Position numbers and translations under genes: made by a program
The notes under the pieces: generated by a model
What the model saw: only the letters and a program-made list of their open reading frames with translations
The model's database searches: none
Told to the model about the DNA's origin: nothing
Shown here: positions 24,261 to 34,084 of the stretch, piece after piece
Numbering within the stretch: the first letter of the stretch is position 1
Layout: every line of letters begins with the position of its first letter
Assembly (NCBI RefSeq): GCF_001307155.1
Contig: NZ_CP012830.1
Span: 2,556,501-2,620,500 of the forward strand
Reading direction: 5' to 3'
Length of the DNA: 64,000 nucleotides
From: Pseudomonas fluorescens
GTDB taxonomy: Bacteria > Pseudomonadota > Gammaproteobacteria > Pseudomonadales > Pseudomonadaceae

Positions 24261-26264
24261 ATGAGTGCATCGTTCACCCCTCCAAGCGGCCAGATCCGCA
24301 TGAATCCGCCGGTGTTCTACTTCGCGGCGACCTTCATTTTACTGTTCGGCCTGGTGGTCATCGCCTTCCCGCAAGAGTCTGGCGCCTGGTTGCTGGCGGC
24401 GCAAAACTGGGCGGCCAACACGGTCGGCTGGTACTACATGCTGGCGATGACCCTGTATCTGGTCTTCGTGGTGGTCACCGCCTTGTCCGGCTACGGCAAG
24501 ATCAAGCTCGGTGCCGACCACGACGAGCCCGAATTCAGTTACCTGTCCTGGGCCGGCATGCTGTTTGCCGCCGGGATCAGCATCACGCTGTTCTTCTTCT
24601 GCGTGTCTGAACCGCTGACGCATATGCTGCAACCGCCGCAGGGCGAGGCCGGCACGGCCGATGCGGCACGCCAGGCGATGCAGGTGCTGTTTCTGCATTG
24701 GGGCCTCCACGGCTGGGGCGTGTTCGCGTTTGTCGGCATGGCGCTGGCCTATTTCGCCTATCGGCATAACCTGCCGCTGGCCCTGCGCTCGGCGCTTTAT
24801 CCGCTGATCGGCAAACGCATCAACGGCCCGATCGGTTACGCGGTGGATGGCTTCGGCATCATCGCCACGGTGTTCGGTCTGGGCGCTGACATGGGCTTCG
24901 GCGTGTTGCACCTCAACTCCGGCCTCGACTACTTGTTCGGCATTGCCCATACCCAGTGGATTCAGGTCGGCCTGATCACGCTGATGATGGGCGCGGCGAT
25001 CATCGTCGCCGTCGCCGGCGTCGATAAAGGCGTGCGGGTGATGTCCGACATCAACATGCTGCTGGCCTGTGCGTTGTTGCTGTTCGTGTTGTTCGCCGGC
25101 CCTACCCAGCACCTGCTCAATACTCTGATCCAGAACCTCGGCGATTACCTCGGCGCCTTGCCGATGAAGAGTTTCGACCTTTATGCCTATGACAAACCCA
25201 GCGACTGGCTGGGCGGCTGGACGGTGTTCTACTGGGCCTGGTGGATCGCGTGGTCGCCGTTCGTGGGCCTGTTCATCGCACGTATTTCCCGTGGTCGGAC
25301 CATCCGTGAATTCGTCTTCGGTGTGCTGTTGATTCCGCTCGGCTTCACCCTGGCGTGGATGTCGATCTTCGGTAACAGCGCCATCGACCAGGTACTCAAC
25401 CACGGCATGAGTGCCCTTGGCCTGTCGGCCATCGAGAACCCGTCGATGACCCTCTACTTGCTGCTGGAAACCTACCCATGGAGTAAAACGGTGATCGCCG
25501 TTACGGTGTTCATCAGCTTCGTGTTCTTCGTCACCTCGGCCGACTCCGGCACCGTGGTGCTCTCGACGCTGTCGGCCAAGGGCGGTAACGCCGATGAAGA
25601 CGGGCCGAAATGGTTGCGGGTGTTCTGGGGCGCGATGACCGCGCTGGTCACCAGTGCATTGTTGTTTGCCGGCAGCATCGACTCGTTGAAGTCAGCGGTG
25701 GTACTGACCTCGTTGCCGTTCTCGCTGATTCTGTTGCTGATGATGTGGGGGCTGCACAAGGCGTTCTACCTCGAATCGCAAAAGCAGATCGCCCAGTTGC
25801 ATTCGTTGGCGCCGGTCTCGGCGTCGTCACGGCGCGGTAAGGGTGGCTGGCGTCAGCGTCTGAGTCAGGCTGTGCACTTTCCGTCGCGTGACGAGGTGTA
25901 CCGTTTTCTCGACACGACGGTGCGTCCGGCGATTGAAGAAGTGACGGCGGTGTTCGCTGAAAAAGGCTTGAACGTAGTCACCCAACCGGACCCGGCCAAC
26001 GACAGTGTCAGCCTGGAAATTGGTCACGGTGAGCAGCATCCGTTCATCTACCAGGCGCAAATGCGCGGTTACTTCACACCGTCCTTCGCCCGTGGCGGGA
26101 TGGGCTCCAAAGAGCTCAACAACCGTCGCTACTACCGGGCTGAAGTGCACCTGAGCGAAGGCAGTCAGGATTACGATCTGGTGGGCTACACCAAGGAGCA
26201 AATCATCAACGACATCCTCGATCAGTACGAGCGACACATGCAGTTCCTGCATCTGGTGCGCTGA
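24261..26264 (+). CDS. betT: High-affinity choline transporter BetT (BCCT family)
   Basis: 667 aa integral membrane protein. About twelve hydrophobic segments cover residues ~15-510, with the BCCT signature GWTVFYWAWWIAWSPFVGLF, where the tryptophans line the substrate path. After the membrane core, a long cytoplasmic tail (~residues 515-667) includes FPSRDEVYRFLDTTVRPAIEEV, the osmosensing C-terminal domain of BetT-type carriers. Together with the BetI-like operator this supports choline uptake for glycine betaine synthesis. It is not linked to the sulfur genes around it. Only 16 bases separate its stop from the convergent small gene at 26281. Confidence 0.92.
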   Translation: MSASFTPPSGQIRMNPPVFYFAATFILLFGLVVIAFPQESGAWLLAAQNWAANTVGWYYMLAMTLYLVFVVVTALSGYGKIKLGADHDEPEFSYLSWAGMLFAAGISITLFFFCVSEPLTHMLQPPQGEAGTADAARQAMQVLFLHWGLHGWGVFAFVGMALAYFAYRHNLPLALRSALYPLIGKRINGPIGYAVDGFGIIATVFGLGADMGFGVLHLNSGLDYLFGIAHTQWIQVGLITLMMGAAIIVAVAGVDKGVRVMSDINMLLACALLLFVLFAGPTQHLLNTLIQNLGDYLGALPMKSFDLYAYDKPSDWLGGWTVFYWAWWIAWSPFVGLFIARISRGRTIREFVFGVLLIPLGFTLAWMSIFGNSAIDQVLNHGMSALGLSAIENPSMTLYLLLETYPWSKTVIAVTVFISFVFFVTSADSGTVVLSTLSAKGGNADEDGPKWLRVFWGAMTALVTSALLFAGSIDSLKSAVVLTSLPFSLILLLMMWGLHKAFYLESQKQIAQLHSLAPVSASSRRGKGGWRQRLSQAVHFPSRDEVYRFLDTTVRPAIEEVTAVFAEKGLNVVTQPDPANDSVSLEIGHGEQHPFIYQAQMRGYFTPSFARGGMGSKELNNRRYYRAEVHLSEGSQDYDLVGYTKEQIINDILDQYERHMQFLHLVR

Positions 26265-26280
26265 TCGAGGCCGGTGCTGC

Positions 26281-26538
26281 TCAGGCGATGTTCAAGGTCA
26301 TGAACAACACCAGAGCGGCCACCGGTACGCTGAACACCATGAAGCCCACCATCAATTCGGAGATTAGCGGTTGCCCGGCGGTGATCATGCCGATAGCGCC
26401 GTTGATCACCGTCAGCGCCAGCCACAGGACGACGAAACTGTAGGTCAGGGTCTGGCGGCTGAAGCCGAGCTTTTCACCGATGAACAGCATCAGCGCCAGC
26501 AAGACCAGGCCGAAGGTGATGATGATCGTGGTGTGCAT
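26281..26538 (-). CDS. Small integral membrane protein, function unknown
   Basis: 85 aa from the ATG at 26538 (MHTTIIIT), with AGGAG 9 bases upstream. Three hydrophobic segments (IIITFGLVLLALMLFIG, SFVVLWLALTVINGAIGM, LMVGFMVFSVPVAALVLF) make up most of the protein. No catalytic motif is visible. It is convergent with betT across a 16 base gap with no room for a separate terminator. I do not recognise a characterised family. Confidence 0.75.
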   Translation of the reverse strand: MHTTIIITFGLVLLALMLFIGEKLGFSRQTLTYSFVVLWLALTVINGAIGMITAGQPLISELMVGFMVFSVPVAALVLFMTLNIA

Positions 26539-26739
26539 GAAGTGTGCTCCTGAGTCGGTATTTGTCATACCGAGCATAGGCGCCGTTTAGCACAATGGCG
26601 CTTAAACCAACCCACTGGCGGGCACCTCCAATGCCGGTGTCGATGTTCTGCCCGCACAACCGACACATGTCGCCACGAGTTCGGGTGTTTGCGATGGGCT
26701 AATATTTAACCGAGTGTGTATGGTGTGTATTGGGGTGTC

Positions 26740-26821
26740 CCTTTGCCGGGTAAAGTCGCAGCAGATGCTGACGACAAGGGGAACAATCAACAGCATTTTG
26801 AAACAGGCGGGCTTGAAATGA
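26740..26821 (+). pseudogene. hicA: Remnant of a hicA toxin gene
   Basis: Only the C-terminal third is recognisable. PGKV and ADADDKG are read in one frame, then a shift near 26780 (an extra G in AAGGGGAAC) moves to the frame encoding GTINSILKQAGLK and the stop at 26821. That tail is the conserved end of HicA. The N-terminal part, with the double-stranded RNA-binding fold and catalytic histidine, is missing. No active toxin can be made. Confidence 0.7.
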
Positions 26822-26877
26822 GCCTGGAGAATATCGATCAACGCCCCGATGGGGGCGGATTGGAAGGGCCTATTCCC

Positions 26878-27279
26878 ATGAAATTCCCAGTCGTACTGCA
26901 CAAGGATGCCGACTCAGATTAAGGCGTGATCATCCCCGACGTTGCGGGTTGTTTCTCAGCAGGTGGAACGGTGGCGCAGGCGCTCGAAAACGTTAAAGAA
27001 GCGCTGGCGTTGCATTACGAAGGACTGGTCGCTGATGGCGATCCGTTGCCGCAGGTGCGCGAGATCGACGAGCACTTCGAAAACCCGGATTACGCGGGAG
27101 GTGTTTGGGCAGTGGTCGAGTTTGATGTGACGCCGTATTTCGGCAAGTCCGTGCGTTTCAATGCAACGTTGCCAGAGCAGTTGCTGGAGCGCATTGATCA
27201 GACGGTCAGACGCGATCAACGGTACAACTCAAGATCCGGGTTTCTGGCAGCAGCGGCCCTGCGCGAACTGTCGGCGTAA
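26878..27279 (+). pseudogene. hicB: hicB antitoxin gene with an in-frame stop at codon 15
   Basis: The frame opens at 26878 as MKFPVVLHKDADSD, meets TAA at 26920, then continues without further defect from GVIIPDVAGCFSAGG to FLAAAALRELSA at 27279. HicB proteins have Tyr at the stop position, so a single TAT/TAC to TAA change explains it. The rest has the HicB partial-RNase-H-like domain and a C-terminal ribbon-helix-helix-like segment (VRFNATLPEQLLERIDQ). A GTG at 26926 could allow a shortened 117 aa product. Loss of the hicA toxin would remove selection for the antitoxin. Confidence 0.8.
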
Positions 27280-27403
27280 GGACAAAATCAAGAACTGTAT
27301 GAAACGTTTCAGCATTTAGTCGAACTCCCCGTTTTGAATGCGTTGCCTGAGCGTATGCTGGGCAACGCTGACGACTTCGTCGCTCATAACAAGAGAGGGC
27401 TCG

Positions 27404-28441
27404 ATGACTTACACCGCTGCTGCTGATCGTTACGACTCCATTCCTTACCGCCGCGTCGGTCGCAGCGGGCTGGTGCTGCCGGCACTGTCGCTGGGCTTGT
27501 GGCACAACTTCGGCGACAGCACGCCGATCGATACCCAGCGATCCTTGCTGCGTACTGCCTTCGACCTGGGTATCAATCACTTCGACCTGGCCAACAACTA
27601 CGGCCCGCCGTACGGCAGTGCCGAGATCAATTTCGGCCGTTTGCTGCGCGAAGACTTCAAGCAGTACCGCGACGAGCTGATCATCTCCAGCAAGGCCGGT
27701 TGGGACATGTGGCCGGGCCCTTACGGCCAGGGCGGCGGCTCGCGCAAATACGTGCTGGCCAGCCTCGACCAGAGCCTGCAACGCTTGGGCGTCGACTATG
27801 TGGATATTTTCTACTCCCACCGTTTCGACCCGGACACTCCGCTGGAAGAAACCGCTAGTGCGCTGGCCACCGCCGTGCAGCAGGGCAAGGCGCTGTACAT
27901 CGGTATCTCGTCGTATTCCGGGGCGAAAACCCGCGAAATGGCTGCACTGCTGAAAGAATGGAAAGTCCCGCTGTTGATCCACCAGCCGGCCTATAACCTG
28001 CTCAACCGTTGGGTGGAAAAGGATCTGCTGGACGCCACCGATGAACTCGGCGCGGGTGTGATTGCCTTCACGCCGTTGGCTCAAGGGTTGTTGACCGACA
28101 AGTACCTCAACGGCGTACCCAAAGATGCACGGGTCAATCGTCCGGGCGGTGACTCGTTGCAAGCCTCGCACCTGTCCGATGCCAACATCGCCCTGGTGCG
28201 CGCCCTCAACGAAATCGCCAAGCGCCGTGGCCAGAGTTTGGCGCAAATGGCCCTGGCCTGGACACTGCGCGACCCGCGTGTGACCTCGGCACTGATCGGC
28301 GCGAGCCGACCAGAGCAGATTATCGAGAACGTCGGGGCGTTGAAAAACTTGAGCTTCAGCGTTGAGGAACTGGAAGAAATTGACCGCTTTGCCCAGGAGG
28401 GCGGGATCAATTTGTGGGAGAAGCCTTCGACGGCGGAATAA
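27404..28441 (+). CDS. mgrA: L-glyceraldehyde 3-phosphate reductase-like aldo/keto reductase
   Basis: 345 aa NAD(P)H-dependent TIM-barrel reductase. The ATG at 27404 (MTYTAAADRYD) has GAGAGGG upstream. Active-site landmarks are the Asp and Tyr in FDLANNYGPPYGSAE, Lys in IISSKAGWDMWPGPYG, and His in FYSHRFDPDTP. The sequence AGWDMWPGPYGQGGGSRKY is diagnostic of the YghZ/MgrA branch, which reduces methylglyoxal and L-glyceraldehyde 3-phosphate. It is not clearly in an operon with the broken hicB upstream. A palindrome that may act as bidirectional terminator follows. Confidence 0.9.
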   Translation: MTYTAAADRYDSIPYRRVGRSGLVLPALSLGLWHNFGDSTPIDTQRSLLRTAFDLGINHFDLANNYGPPYGSAEINFGRLLREDFKQYRDELIISSKAGWDMWPGPYGQGGGSRKYVLASLDQSLQRLGVDYVDIFYSHRFDPDTPLEETASALATAVQQGKALYIGISSYSGAKTREMAALLKEWKVPLLIHQPAYNLLNRWVEKDLLDATDELGAGVIAFTPLAQGLLTDKYLNGVPKDARVNRPGGDSLQASHLSDANIALVRALNEIAKRRGQSLAQMALAWTLRDPRVTSALIGASRPEQIIENVGALKNLSFSVEELEEIDRFAQEGGINLWEKPSTAE

Positions 28442-28447
28442 CCCCGT

Positions 28448-28483
28448 AATGATCATTCCCACGCCCCGCGTGGGAATGATCAT
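28448..28483. repeat. GTTCCCACGC-type hairpin, possible bidirectional terminator
   Basis: ATGATCATTCCCACG (28448-28462) and CGTGGGAATGATCAT (28468-28482) are perfect inverted repeats around a 5 base loop. It lies between the convergent mgrA and tauD stop codons, which are 43 bases apart. There is no strong T run on either side. Confidence 0.85.
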
Positions 28484-28484
28484 C

Positions 28485-29327
28485 TCAGCGGAAAAACGGC
28501 ACATCCCCCAACACTGTCGCCCGGTGCATCACTCGCCGTGCCGGCCGGTAATCGTCCACCGCAAAATGCTGGGTCACGCGGTTATCCCAGAACGCCACGT
28601 CGTTCTCCTGCCAACGCCAGCGAATGGTAAATTCCGGCCGGGTAGCATGGGCGAACAGCAGCTTCAGAATCGCCTCGCTTTCGGTTTCCGAGAGCTCATT
28701 GATCTTCGTCGTGAAGCCTTCATTGACGAACAACGACTTGCGCCCGCTCACCGGGTGCGTGCGGATCACCGGATGCGACAGCGGCGGATTTTTCTTGCGG
28801 GCGGCCTCCCACTGAACCAAGGCTTCAGGCGTGGTGCCAAAGCGCTCCAGCGGGAAGGATTTGACGAAATCGTGGGTCGCGGTCAGGCCTTGCAGCAGGT
28901 TTTGCAGAGGCGTCGACAGGGCTTCGTACGCCGCAATACCGCTGGCCCACAAGGTGTCGCCCCCAAACTCCGGCAACAGCTTGGCGCTGAGCACCGCGCC
29001 AAGGGCCGGGGTCGGCAGGAAGGTCACGTCGGTGTGCCACACGGCGTTGTCACGCACATCGGTATGAGTGGTGTCGAGGATCAACACTTCTGGCTGTTCC
29101 GGTACATTCGGGTAGATCGGGTGAATATGCAGGTCGCCGAAGTTCGTCGCGAAGCGTGCCTGCTGTTGCGGGTTGATCGGCTGCTCGCGGAAGAACAGCA
29201 CTTGGTGCTTGAGCAGTGCCTGCTCGATCGCATCGCGCTGTTCGAGGTTCAGCGGCTGGGAGATATCGACGCCGCTGATCTGCGCGCCGAGGGCGGTGCT
29301 GAGTGGGGTGACGGTCAGGCTGCTCAT
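28485..29327 (-). CDS. tauD: Taurine dioxygenase
   Basis: 280 aa Fe(II)/2-oxoglutarate-dependent dioxygenase that cleaves taurine to sulfite and aminoacetaldehyde. The iron ligands are His and Asp in VWHTDVTF and the distal His in [17 protein letters not shown], whose final Arg binds 2-oxoglutarate. The N-terminus [20 protein letters not shown] is typical of the TauD family. It is the last gene of the tauABCD order. Other alkylsulfonates could also be substrates, since TauD-like enzymes vary in specificity. Confidence 0.92.
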   Translation of the reverse strand: MSSLTVTPLSTALGAQISGVDISQPLNLEQRDAIEQALLKHQVLFFREQPINPQQQARFATNFGDLHIHPIYPNVPEQPEVLILDTTHTDVRDNAVWHTDVTFLPTPALGAVLSAKLLPEFGGDTLWASGIAAYEALSTPLQNLLQGLTATHDFVKSFPLERFGTTPEALVQWEAARKKNPPLSHPVIRTHPVSGRKSLFVNEGFTTKINELSETESEAILKLLFAHATRPEFTIRWRWQENDVAFWDNRVTQHFAVDDYRPARRVMHRATVLGDVPFFR

Positions 29328-29386
29328 GGCTTTCTCTTCAATTCGGGCGCCGAACTGTCGGCGTAGTCAGTGCTTAAAAAAACGTC

Positions 29387-30226
29387 TCAATGCGCCTGGC
29401 CATGCCACGGCACCAGTTTGCGTTGCAGCGCTCGCAGGCCCATTTCCATGGCGAAGGCGATCAGCGCGATCACCAGAATCCCCAGCACCACCACATCGGT
29501 GACCAGAAATTGCGCGGCCGACTGCACCATGAAGCCCAGGCCGCTGGTGGCGGCGATCAACTCGGCAGCCACCAGCGTCGACCAACCCACGCCCAAGCCA
29601 ATACGCACGCCGGTCAGAATGTCCGGCAACGCGCTCGGCAAAATCACATGGCGAATCAGCTGGGCCCGGGTCGCGCCTAACGACTGCGCCGCGCGCAACT
29701 TGGCCGGGTCGACGGTGCGCACACCGGTCGCGGTGGCGATGGCGATCGGGGCGAAGATCGCCAGATAGATCAGCAACACCTTGGACAGCTCACCAATGCC
29801 GCACCAGATCACGATCAACGGCAGATAGGCCAACGGTGGTATCGGCCGGTAGAACTCGATCAGCGGGTCGAGAACGCCGCGTGCGATGCGGTTGTGACCA
29901 ATGGCGATACCGACCGGCACGGCGGTCAGGACTGCAAAGCCCAGGCCCAGACCAATCCGGCTGAGGCTTACGCCCAGATGTTGCCAGAGGGTCGAGTCCA
30001 TATAGCCCGTGGTCGCCAGCAACCAGCCTTTTTGCAGGACAGCCGCCGGCGGTGGCAGGAACAACGGCTCGATCAGACCACTGGCGGTAACAGCCCACCA
30101 AACCGCGAGCAAAGCGATCAGCGTCAGTACGCTGATCCAGCGTGTGCCGAGGCTGCGACGCAGCGGAATCAGCGTCGATGGGCTGGTGGGGCTGGCCGTC
30201 GTGGCCGGGATTTCATAACTGCTCAT
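29387..30226 (-). CDS. tauC: Taurine ABC transporter permease
   Basis: 279 aa inner-membrane permease of the SsuC/TauC family. A hydrophobic helix follows a ~35 residue cytoplasmic N-terminus, and the EAA-like loop reads [22 protein letters not shown]. Its ATG overlaps the tauB stop by 4 bases (ATGA). A gap of 59 bases separates it from tauD. Confidence 0.92.
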   Translation of the reverse strand: MSSYEIPATTASPTSPSTLIPLRRSLGTRWISVLTLIALLAVWWAVTASGLIEPLFLPPPAAVLQKGWLLATTGYMDSTLWQHLGVSLSRIGLGLGFAVLTAVPVGIAIGHNRIARGVLDPLIEFYRPIPPLAYLPLIVIWCGIGELSKVLLIYLAIFAPIAIATATGVRTVDPAKLRAAQSLGATRAQLIRHVILPSALPDILTGVRIGLGVGWSTLVAAELIAATSGLGFMVQSAAQFLVTDVVVLGILVIALIAFAMEMGLRALQRKLVPWHGQAH

Positions 30227-31017
30227 GCGCGCTCCTGCCGCTGGGCGGCGTTGCGTTGGGAGAACACACGGGCGAGTACGTGTTCGCGGGTTTCGATAAA
30301 GCGTGGGTCGGATTTGATCGCCCGAGCCGATTCGCCAGCGGCGTAACGCTGACCGAAATCCAGCAGCAGGCGCTCGACGATTTGCCCAGGGTTGGGCGCC
30401 AACAGAATCAGATCCGTGGCCAGGAATACTGCTTCTTCAATGTCATGGGTAATCAGGAACACCGGTTTGGCGGTGCGTCGCCAGACTTGCAGCAACAGTT
30501 CCTGCATCTGTTCGCGGGTGAACGCGTCGAGGGCGCCGAAGGGTTCGTCCATCAGCAGCACGCGTGGGTCGGCAGCGAGTGCGCGGGCCAGGCCGACACG
30601 TTGTTTCTGACCGCCTGAGAGCTGCCAGATGCGGCGCGCATCAAAGCCTGCGAGGTCGACCAGCGCGAGCATTTCCCGGGCACGGACTTCGCGTTTATCA
30701 CGCGGTACACCGGCCAGTTCCAGACCGAAACCGACATTGGCCAACACGTCCTGCCAGGGCAGCAGCGCGTCGTCCTGGAACACCACGCCACGCTCGGCGC
30801 TCGGACCTTTGACCGGCACGCCGTCAAGGGTGATGCGTCCGGCGCTGGGTTCGACAAACCCGGCAATCAGGTTCAACAGTGAGGTCTTGCCACTGCCGGA
30901 CGGGCCGAGGGCGACCAGCAATTGCTGGGGCCCAAGGCTTAAGGAAATGTCCGCCAGCACCGGTTCGGCAGTGCCGGGGTACTGTGCGCTGATGCGCTCC
31001 AGCTGAAGCAAGGCCAT
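30223..31017 (-). CDS. tauB: Taurine ABC transporter ATP-binding protein
   Basis: 264 aa from the ATG at 31017, which has GGGAG 9 bases upstream; a TTG three codons earlier is less likely. Walker [10 protein letters not shown], signature [16 protein letters not shown], Walker [13 protein letters not shown], switch histidine in ITHDIEEAV. The [12 protein letters not shown] form is characteristic of nitrate/sulfonate/taurine importers. It lies between tauA and tauC. Confidence 0.93.
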   Translation of the reverse strand: MALLQLERISAQYPGTAEPVLADISLSLGPQQLLVALGPSGSGKTSLLNLIAGFVEPSAGRITLDGVPVKGPSAERGVVFQDDALLPWQDVLANVGFGLELAGVPRDKREVRAREMLALVDLAGFDARRIWQLSGGQKQRVGLARALAADPRVLLMDEPFGALDAFTREQMQELLLQVWRRTAKPVFLITHDIEEAVFLATDLILLAPNPGQIVERLLLDFGQRYAAGESARAIKSDPRFIETREHVLARVFSQRNAAQRQERA

Positions 31018-31033
31018 CGCGGTCAACTCCCGA

Positions 31034-32014
31034 TCAGTTAGTGATGTACTTGGCGCTGACGTAAGGGGCGTAGTCCGGCAGCACGGCCTCGACCTTGCCT
31101 TGTTCCTTGAGGAACGCCGCGGTGTCGGTGATGGCCTTGGTGGTCGGCGCGCCGAGGGTGATCACCTGATCAGCCGCCAGCGGGTAGACGTTGCCTTGCA
31201 GCAGCAACGGAATGTCGCTGGCCTTGGCACCGGAGAGTTTCACCAGTTTGTCGACATTGCCCTTATCCGCCAGCCAGGCTTGCGGGTCTTTGCGGTAGCG
31301 GGCGTAGGCGTCGAGGGTGACTTTGGCGAAGGCACTGACGATTTCCGGGTGCTTCTCGGCGAAATCCTTGCGCACGATCCACGCATCGAAGGTCGGCGCG
31401 CCGAACTTGGCCAGTTCGCCGGAAGTGATCAGCACGTTGCCGTTTTCCTTGGCAACACCCAGCGCCGGGTCCCACACGTAGGTCGCGTCGATGTCGCCGC
31501 GTTTCCACGCGGCAATGATTGCCGGCGGCGCGAGGTTGAGGATCTGGACTTTCGACGGGTCGATGTTCCAGTGCTTGAGCGCGGCCAGCAGGCTGTAGTG
31601 ACCGGTGGAAACGAATGGCACGGCGATTTTCTTGCCGATCAGGTCCTGCGGGGTCTTGATCCCGGAACCGTCACGGGCCACCAGTGCTTCGGCGGCGCCG
31701 ATCTGGGTGGCGATGAGGAAGGTTTCGACCGGAACCTTGCGGGTGATTGCAGCCGTCAGCGGGCTGGAGCCAAGGTAGCCGATCTGCACGTCGCCCGAGG
31801 CGATGGCAGCGATGATGTCGGCACCGTTGTCGAACTTGCGCCAGTCGATTTTGGCGTGGGTGGCTGTTTCGTAACTGCCGTCAGCCTGGGCGACTTTGGC
31901 TGGGTCGACGGTGGTCTGGTAGGCGACGGTGACATCAGCCGCTTGGGCGAAAAAGCTCGCTGCAGCCAGGGAAGCGGCCGCCAGGAGGCGTAGGGGGAAG
32001 TGCAGTTTCATCAT
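31034..32014 (-). CDS. tauA: Taurine-binding periplasmic protein
   Basis: 326 aa. The ATG at 32014 ([11 protein letters not shown]) has GAGG 6 bases upstream; the longer frame lacks a good site. A signal peptide is cut near AQAAD (about residue 26). TauA features are [58 protein letters not shown] and [13 protein letters not shown]. First gene of tauABCD. The upstream region has an AT-rich inverted repeat at 32073-32099. Confidence 0.93.
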   Translation of the reverse strand: MMKLHFPLRLLAAASLAAASFFAQAADVTVAYQTTVDPAKVAQADGSYETATHAKIDWRKFDNGADIIAAIASGDVQIGYLGSSPLTAAITRKVPVETFLIATQIGAAEALVARDGSGIKTPQDLIGKKIAVPFVSTGHYSLLAALKHWNIDPSKVQILNLAPPAIIAAWKRGDIDATYVWDPALGVAKENGNVLITSGELAKFGAPTFDAWIVRKDFAEKHPEIVSAFAKVTLDAYARYRKDPQAWLADKGNVDKLVKLSGAKASDIPLLLQGNVYPLAADQVITLGAPTTKAITDTAAFLKEQGKVEAVLPDYAPYVSAKYITN

Positions 32015-32072
32015 GAAAGTCCTCATCTGGCGGCCGGGGTTTCGGCGAGTGATGAGACTAAATGATCTAAGA

Positions 32073-32099
32073 ATTCGAAAATAAATAACTTTTTCGAAT
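32073..32099. promoter_or_regulatory. ATTCGAAAA / TTTTTCGAAT inverted repeat upstream of tauA
   Basis: ATTCGAAAA and TTTTTCGAAT face each other in the AT-rich ~130 base region before tauA. Spacing and composition suit a promoter or activator site for sulfur-starvation control. No experimentally known consensus is matched with certainty. Confidence 0.35.
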
Positions 32100-32142
32100 G
32101 AGCTTATGAGCGGAAAAACCTGACAGCGACCTGTGTATAGCA

Positions 32143-32275
32143 TTGTGGCGAGGGAGCTTGCTCCCGCTCGTCTGCGAAGCAGACGCAAAATCAGCGACGG
32201 GTTTTATCAGGTAAAACACTATCGCTGGAATTGGGAGTCCTTCGGACTCCAGCGGGAGCAAGCTCCCTCGCCACA
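32143..32275. repeat. REP pair (BIME) between tau operon and gshA
   Basis: TTGTGGCGAGGGAGCTTGCT and its inverted copy flank ~90 bases. The right-hand copy is preceded by GGGAGTCCTTCGGACTCC, a block shared with the elements at 39333 and 41505, so these three are closer relatives within the family. Confidence 0.9.
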
Positions 32276-32286
32276 GAGGTGTATAT

Positions 32287-33885
32287 CTAGTTACTGATCG
32301 CCAGAATGCTCGCCTGGTACGACCCGACAAACACGTCGAAATCGCCGACTTCGTTCTGCTCAAGCTCAGTTTGCTGGGCCAGCGACGAGCGCGCCAGCTC
32401 TTCAAAGCGCGCCTGCTCTTCGGCAGGCAGCGGCTCGCTGCGGAAGAACTCGGCGTGGGCCTGACTCTGGCGCAGGGAGAACTGGGCGAAGCTTTCCTTG
32501 TGCTCGGTCATCGCTGCCAGTACTTGCGCGGAAGGGGTCAGGGAAGGGTTCTGGATTTTCGCCAGTTGTGCGTCGAGGGCTTTGCTGTGGGCGTCGCCGC
32601 CGTGGCTCTGATCGAGCAGCGCGGCCAGCGGGGCGATTTTTTCCAGCAGCTCCAAGGCCCACTCTTTCATGTCCACCGACTGACCATCGCGTTGCAATTG
32701 CAGGCCCGGACGACGACCTTCCTTGACCACGCTGAGGAAGTTCGAGGTGGCGTTGCCGCAGGTGGTGGCGGTCAGCAGCGGGCTGTCGTTCAGCGCGCAA
32801 TACAGCAGGAATGCGTCGAGGAAACGTGCCTCTGGCAAGTCGATACCCATCGGCATGAACGGGTTGATGTCCAACAGGCGCACTTCAACGTACTGAATGC
32901 CACGGGCCATCAGCGCCTGGATCGGCCGTTCGCCGGTGTAGGTCACGCGTTTCGGGCGGATGTTGGAGTAGTACTCGTTTTCGATCTGCAGGATGTTGGT
33001 GTTGAGCTGAACCCACTCACCGTCCTGGTGCGTGCCGATTTCGACGTACGGCGGGTACGGCGTGGCCACTGCTTTGCGCAGGCTGTCGGTGTAGCTGTTC
33101 AGGTCGTTGTAGCACGGTGTCAGTCCGGCTTGCGCGTTGCTCTGGTAACCCAGGTCGCTCATGCGCAGGCTGGTGGCGTACGGCAGGTACAGCGTCTCGG
33201 CGTCAAATTGCTCCAGCTGATGGGAGCGACCGCGCAGGAAGCCGGCGTCCAGCGCTGGCGAAGAGCCGAACAGGTACATCAGCAGCCAGCTGTAGCGGCG
33301 GAAGTTGCGGATCAGCGCGATATAGGCCGCCGACTGATAGTCGCGGTCGGTGCCGACAAAGCCTTCAGCCTCTTTGAGCAGCGGCCAGAGCTTTTCCGGC
33401 AGGGAAAAGTTGTAGTGAATCCCGGCGATGCATTGCATGGTCTTGCCGTAACGCAGGGCCAGGCCTTTGCGGTAGACGTACTTGAGCTGACCGATGTTGG
33501 AGGTGCCGTAGTAGGCGATCGGGATATCTTCCTCGGCCGGCAGCGGGCACGGCATCGACGGACTCCACAGGTACTCGTTGCCGAGCTTGCTGTAGGCAAA
33601 ACGGTGAATCTTGTCCAGGCTCGCCAGCGTGTCCGCAGGGTCCGGCAGGGCAGGCGTGATGAACTCCAGCAGCGACTCGGAATAGTCGGTGGTGATCTGT
33701 TCGTTGGTCAGCGCGGAACCCAGGCTTTCAGGGTGCGGCGTTTGCGCCAGGCGACCTTCGCCCGTCACGCGCAGGCATTCACGTTCGATGCCGTGAAGAC
33801 ACTGTTCGAGCAGAGAGAGGTTAGCGCGCTCGCCGAGCAGAGCCAGGCGGCGGTTGAGAAGTTCGCTCAAGTTGGATTCCTTCAC
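32287..33885 (-). CDS. gshA: Glutamate-cysteine ligase
   Basis: 532 aa, the expected size for the gamma-proteobacterial type. It joins glutamate and cysteine in the first step of glutathione synthesis. Family landmarks: [15 protein letters not shown] (metal/glutamate-binding region), [47 protein letters not shown] and [12 protein letters not shown]. It follows the conserved order gshA-thioesterase-tex-amgRS. Adjacent sulfur uptake genes make functional sense, but gshA itself belongs to the core genome. Confidence 0.95.
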   Translation of the reverse strand: MKESNLSELLNRRLALLGERANLSLLEQCLHGIERECLRVTGEGRLAQTPHPESLGSALTNEQITTDYSESLLEFITPALPDPADTLASLDKIHRFAYSKLGNEYLWSPSMPCPLPAEEDIPIAYYGTSNIGQLKYVYRKGLALRYGKTMQCIAGIHYNFSLPEKLWPLLKEAEGFVGTDRDYQSAAYIALIRNFRRYSWLLMYLFGSSPALDAGFLRGRSHQLEQFDAETLYLPYATSLRMSDLGYQSNAQAGLTPCYNDLNSYTDSLRKAVATPYPPYVEIGTHQDGEWVQLNTNILQIENEYYSNIRPKRVTYTGERPIQALMARGIQYVEVRLLDINPFMPMGIDLPEARFLDAFLLYCALNDSPLLTATTCGNATSNFLSVVKEGRRPGLQLQRDGQSVDMKEWALELLEKIAPLAALLDQSHGGDAHSKALDAQLAKIQNPSLTPSAQVLAAMTEHKESFAQFSLRQSQAHAEFFRSEPLPAEEQARFEELARSSLAQQTELEQNEVGDFDVFVGSYQASILAISN

Positions 33886-34084
33886 GCGTCAGTCGCCCCA
33901 ATATGGGGGTGGGCAGGACGGTCTACAAGGGTGAAGTTAAAACTGGCGTTTTCGCCTCATTATCGAGCTGCAATGACCCACTCGCAAAGGCCAATACTCC
34001 ATCCCTGAAACTGGCTATCGCGCACGAAGAAACGTCGGCGCAGCTTTCGCAGCGCCGAAATTAACTCAAATTGATGATGCGCAT

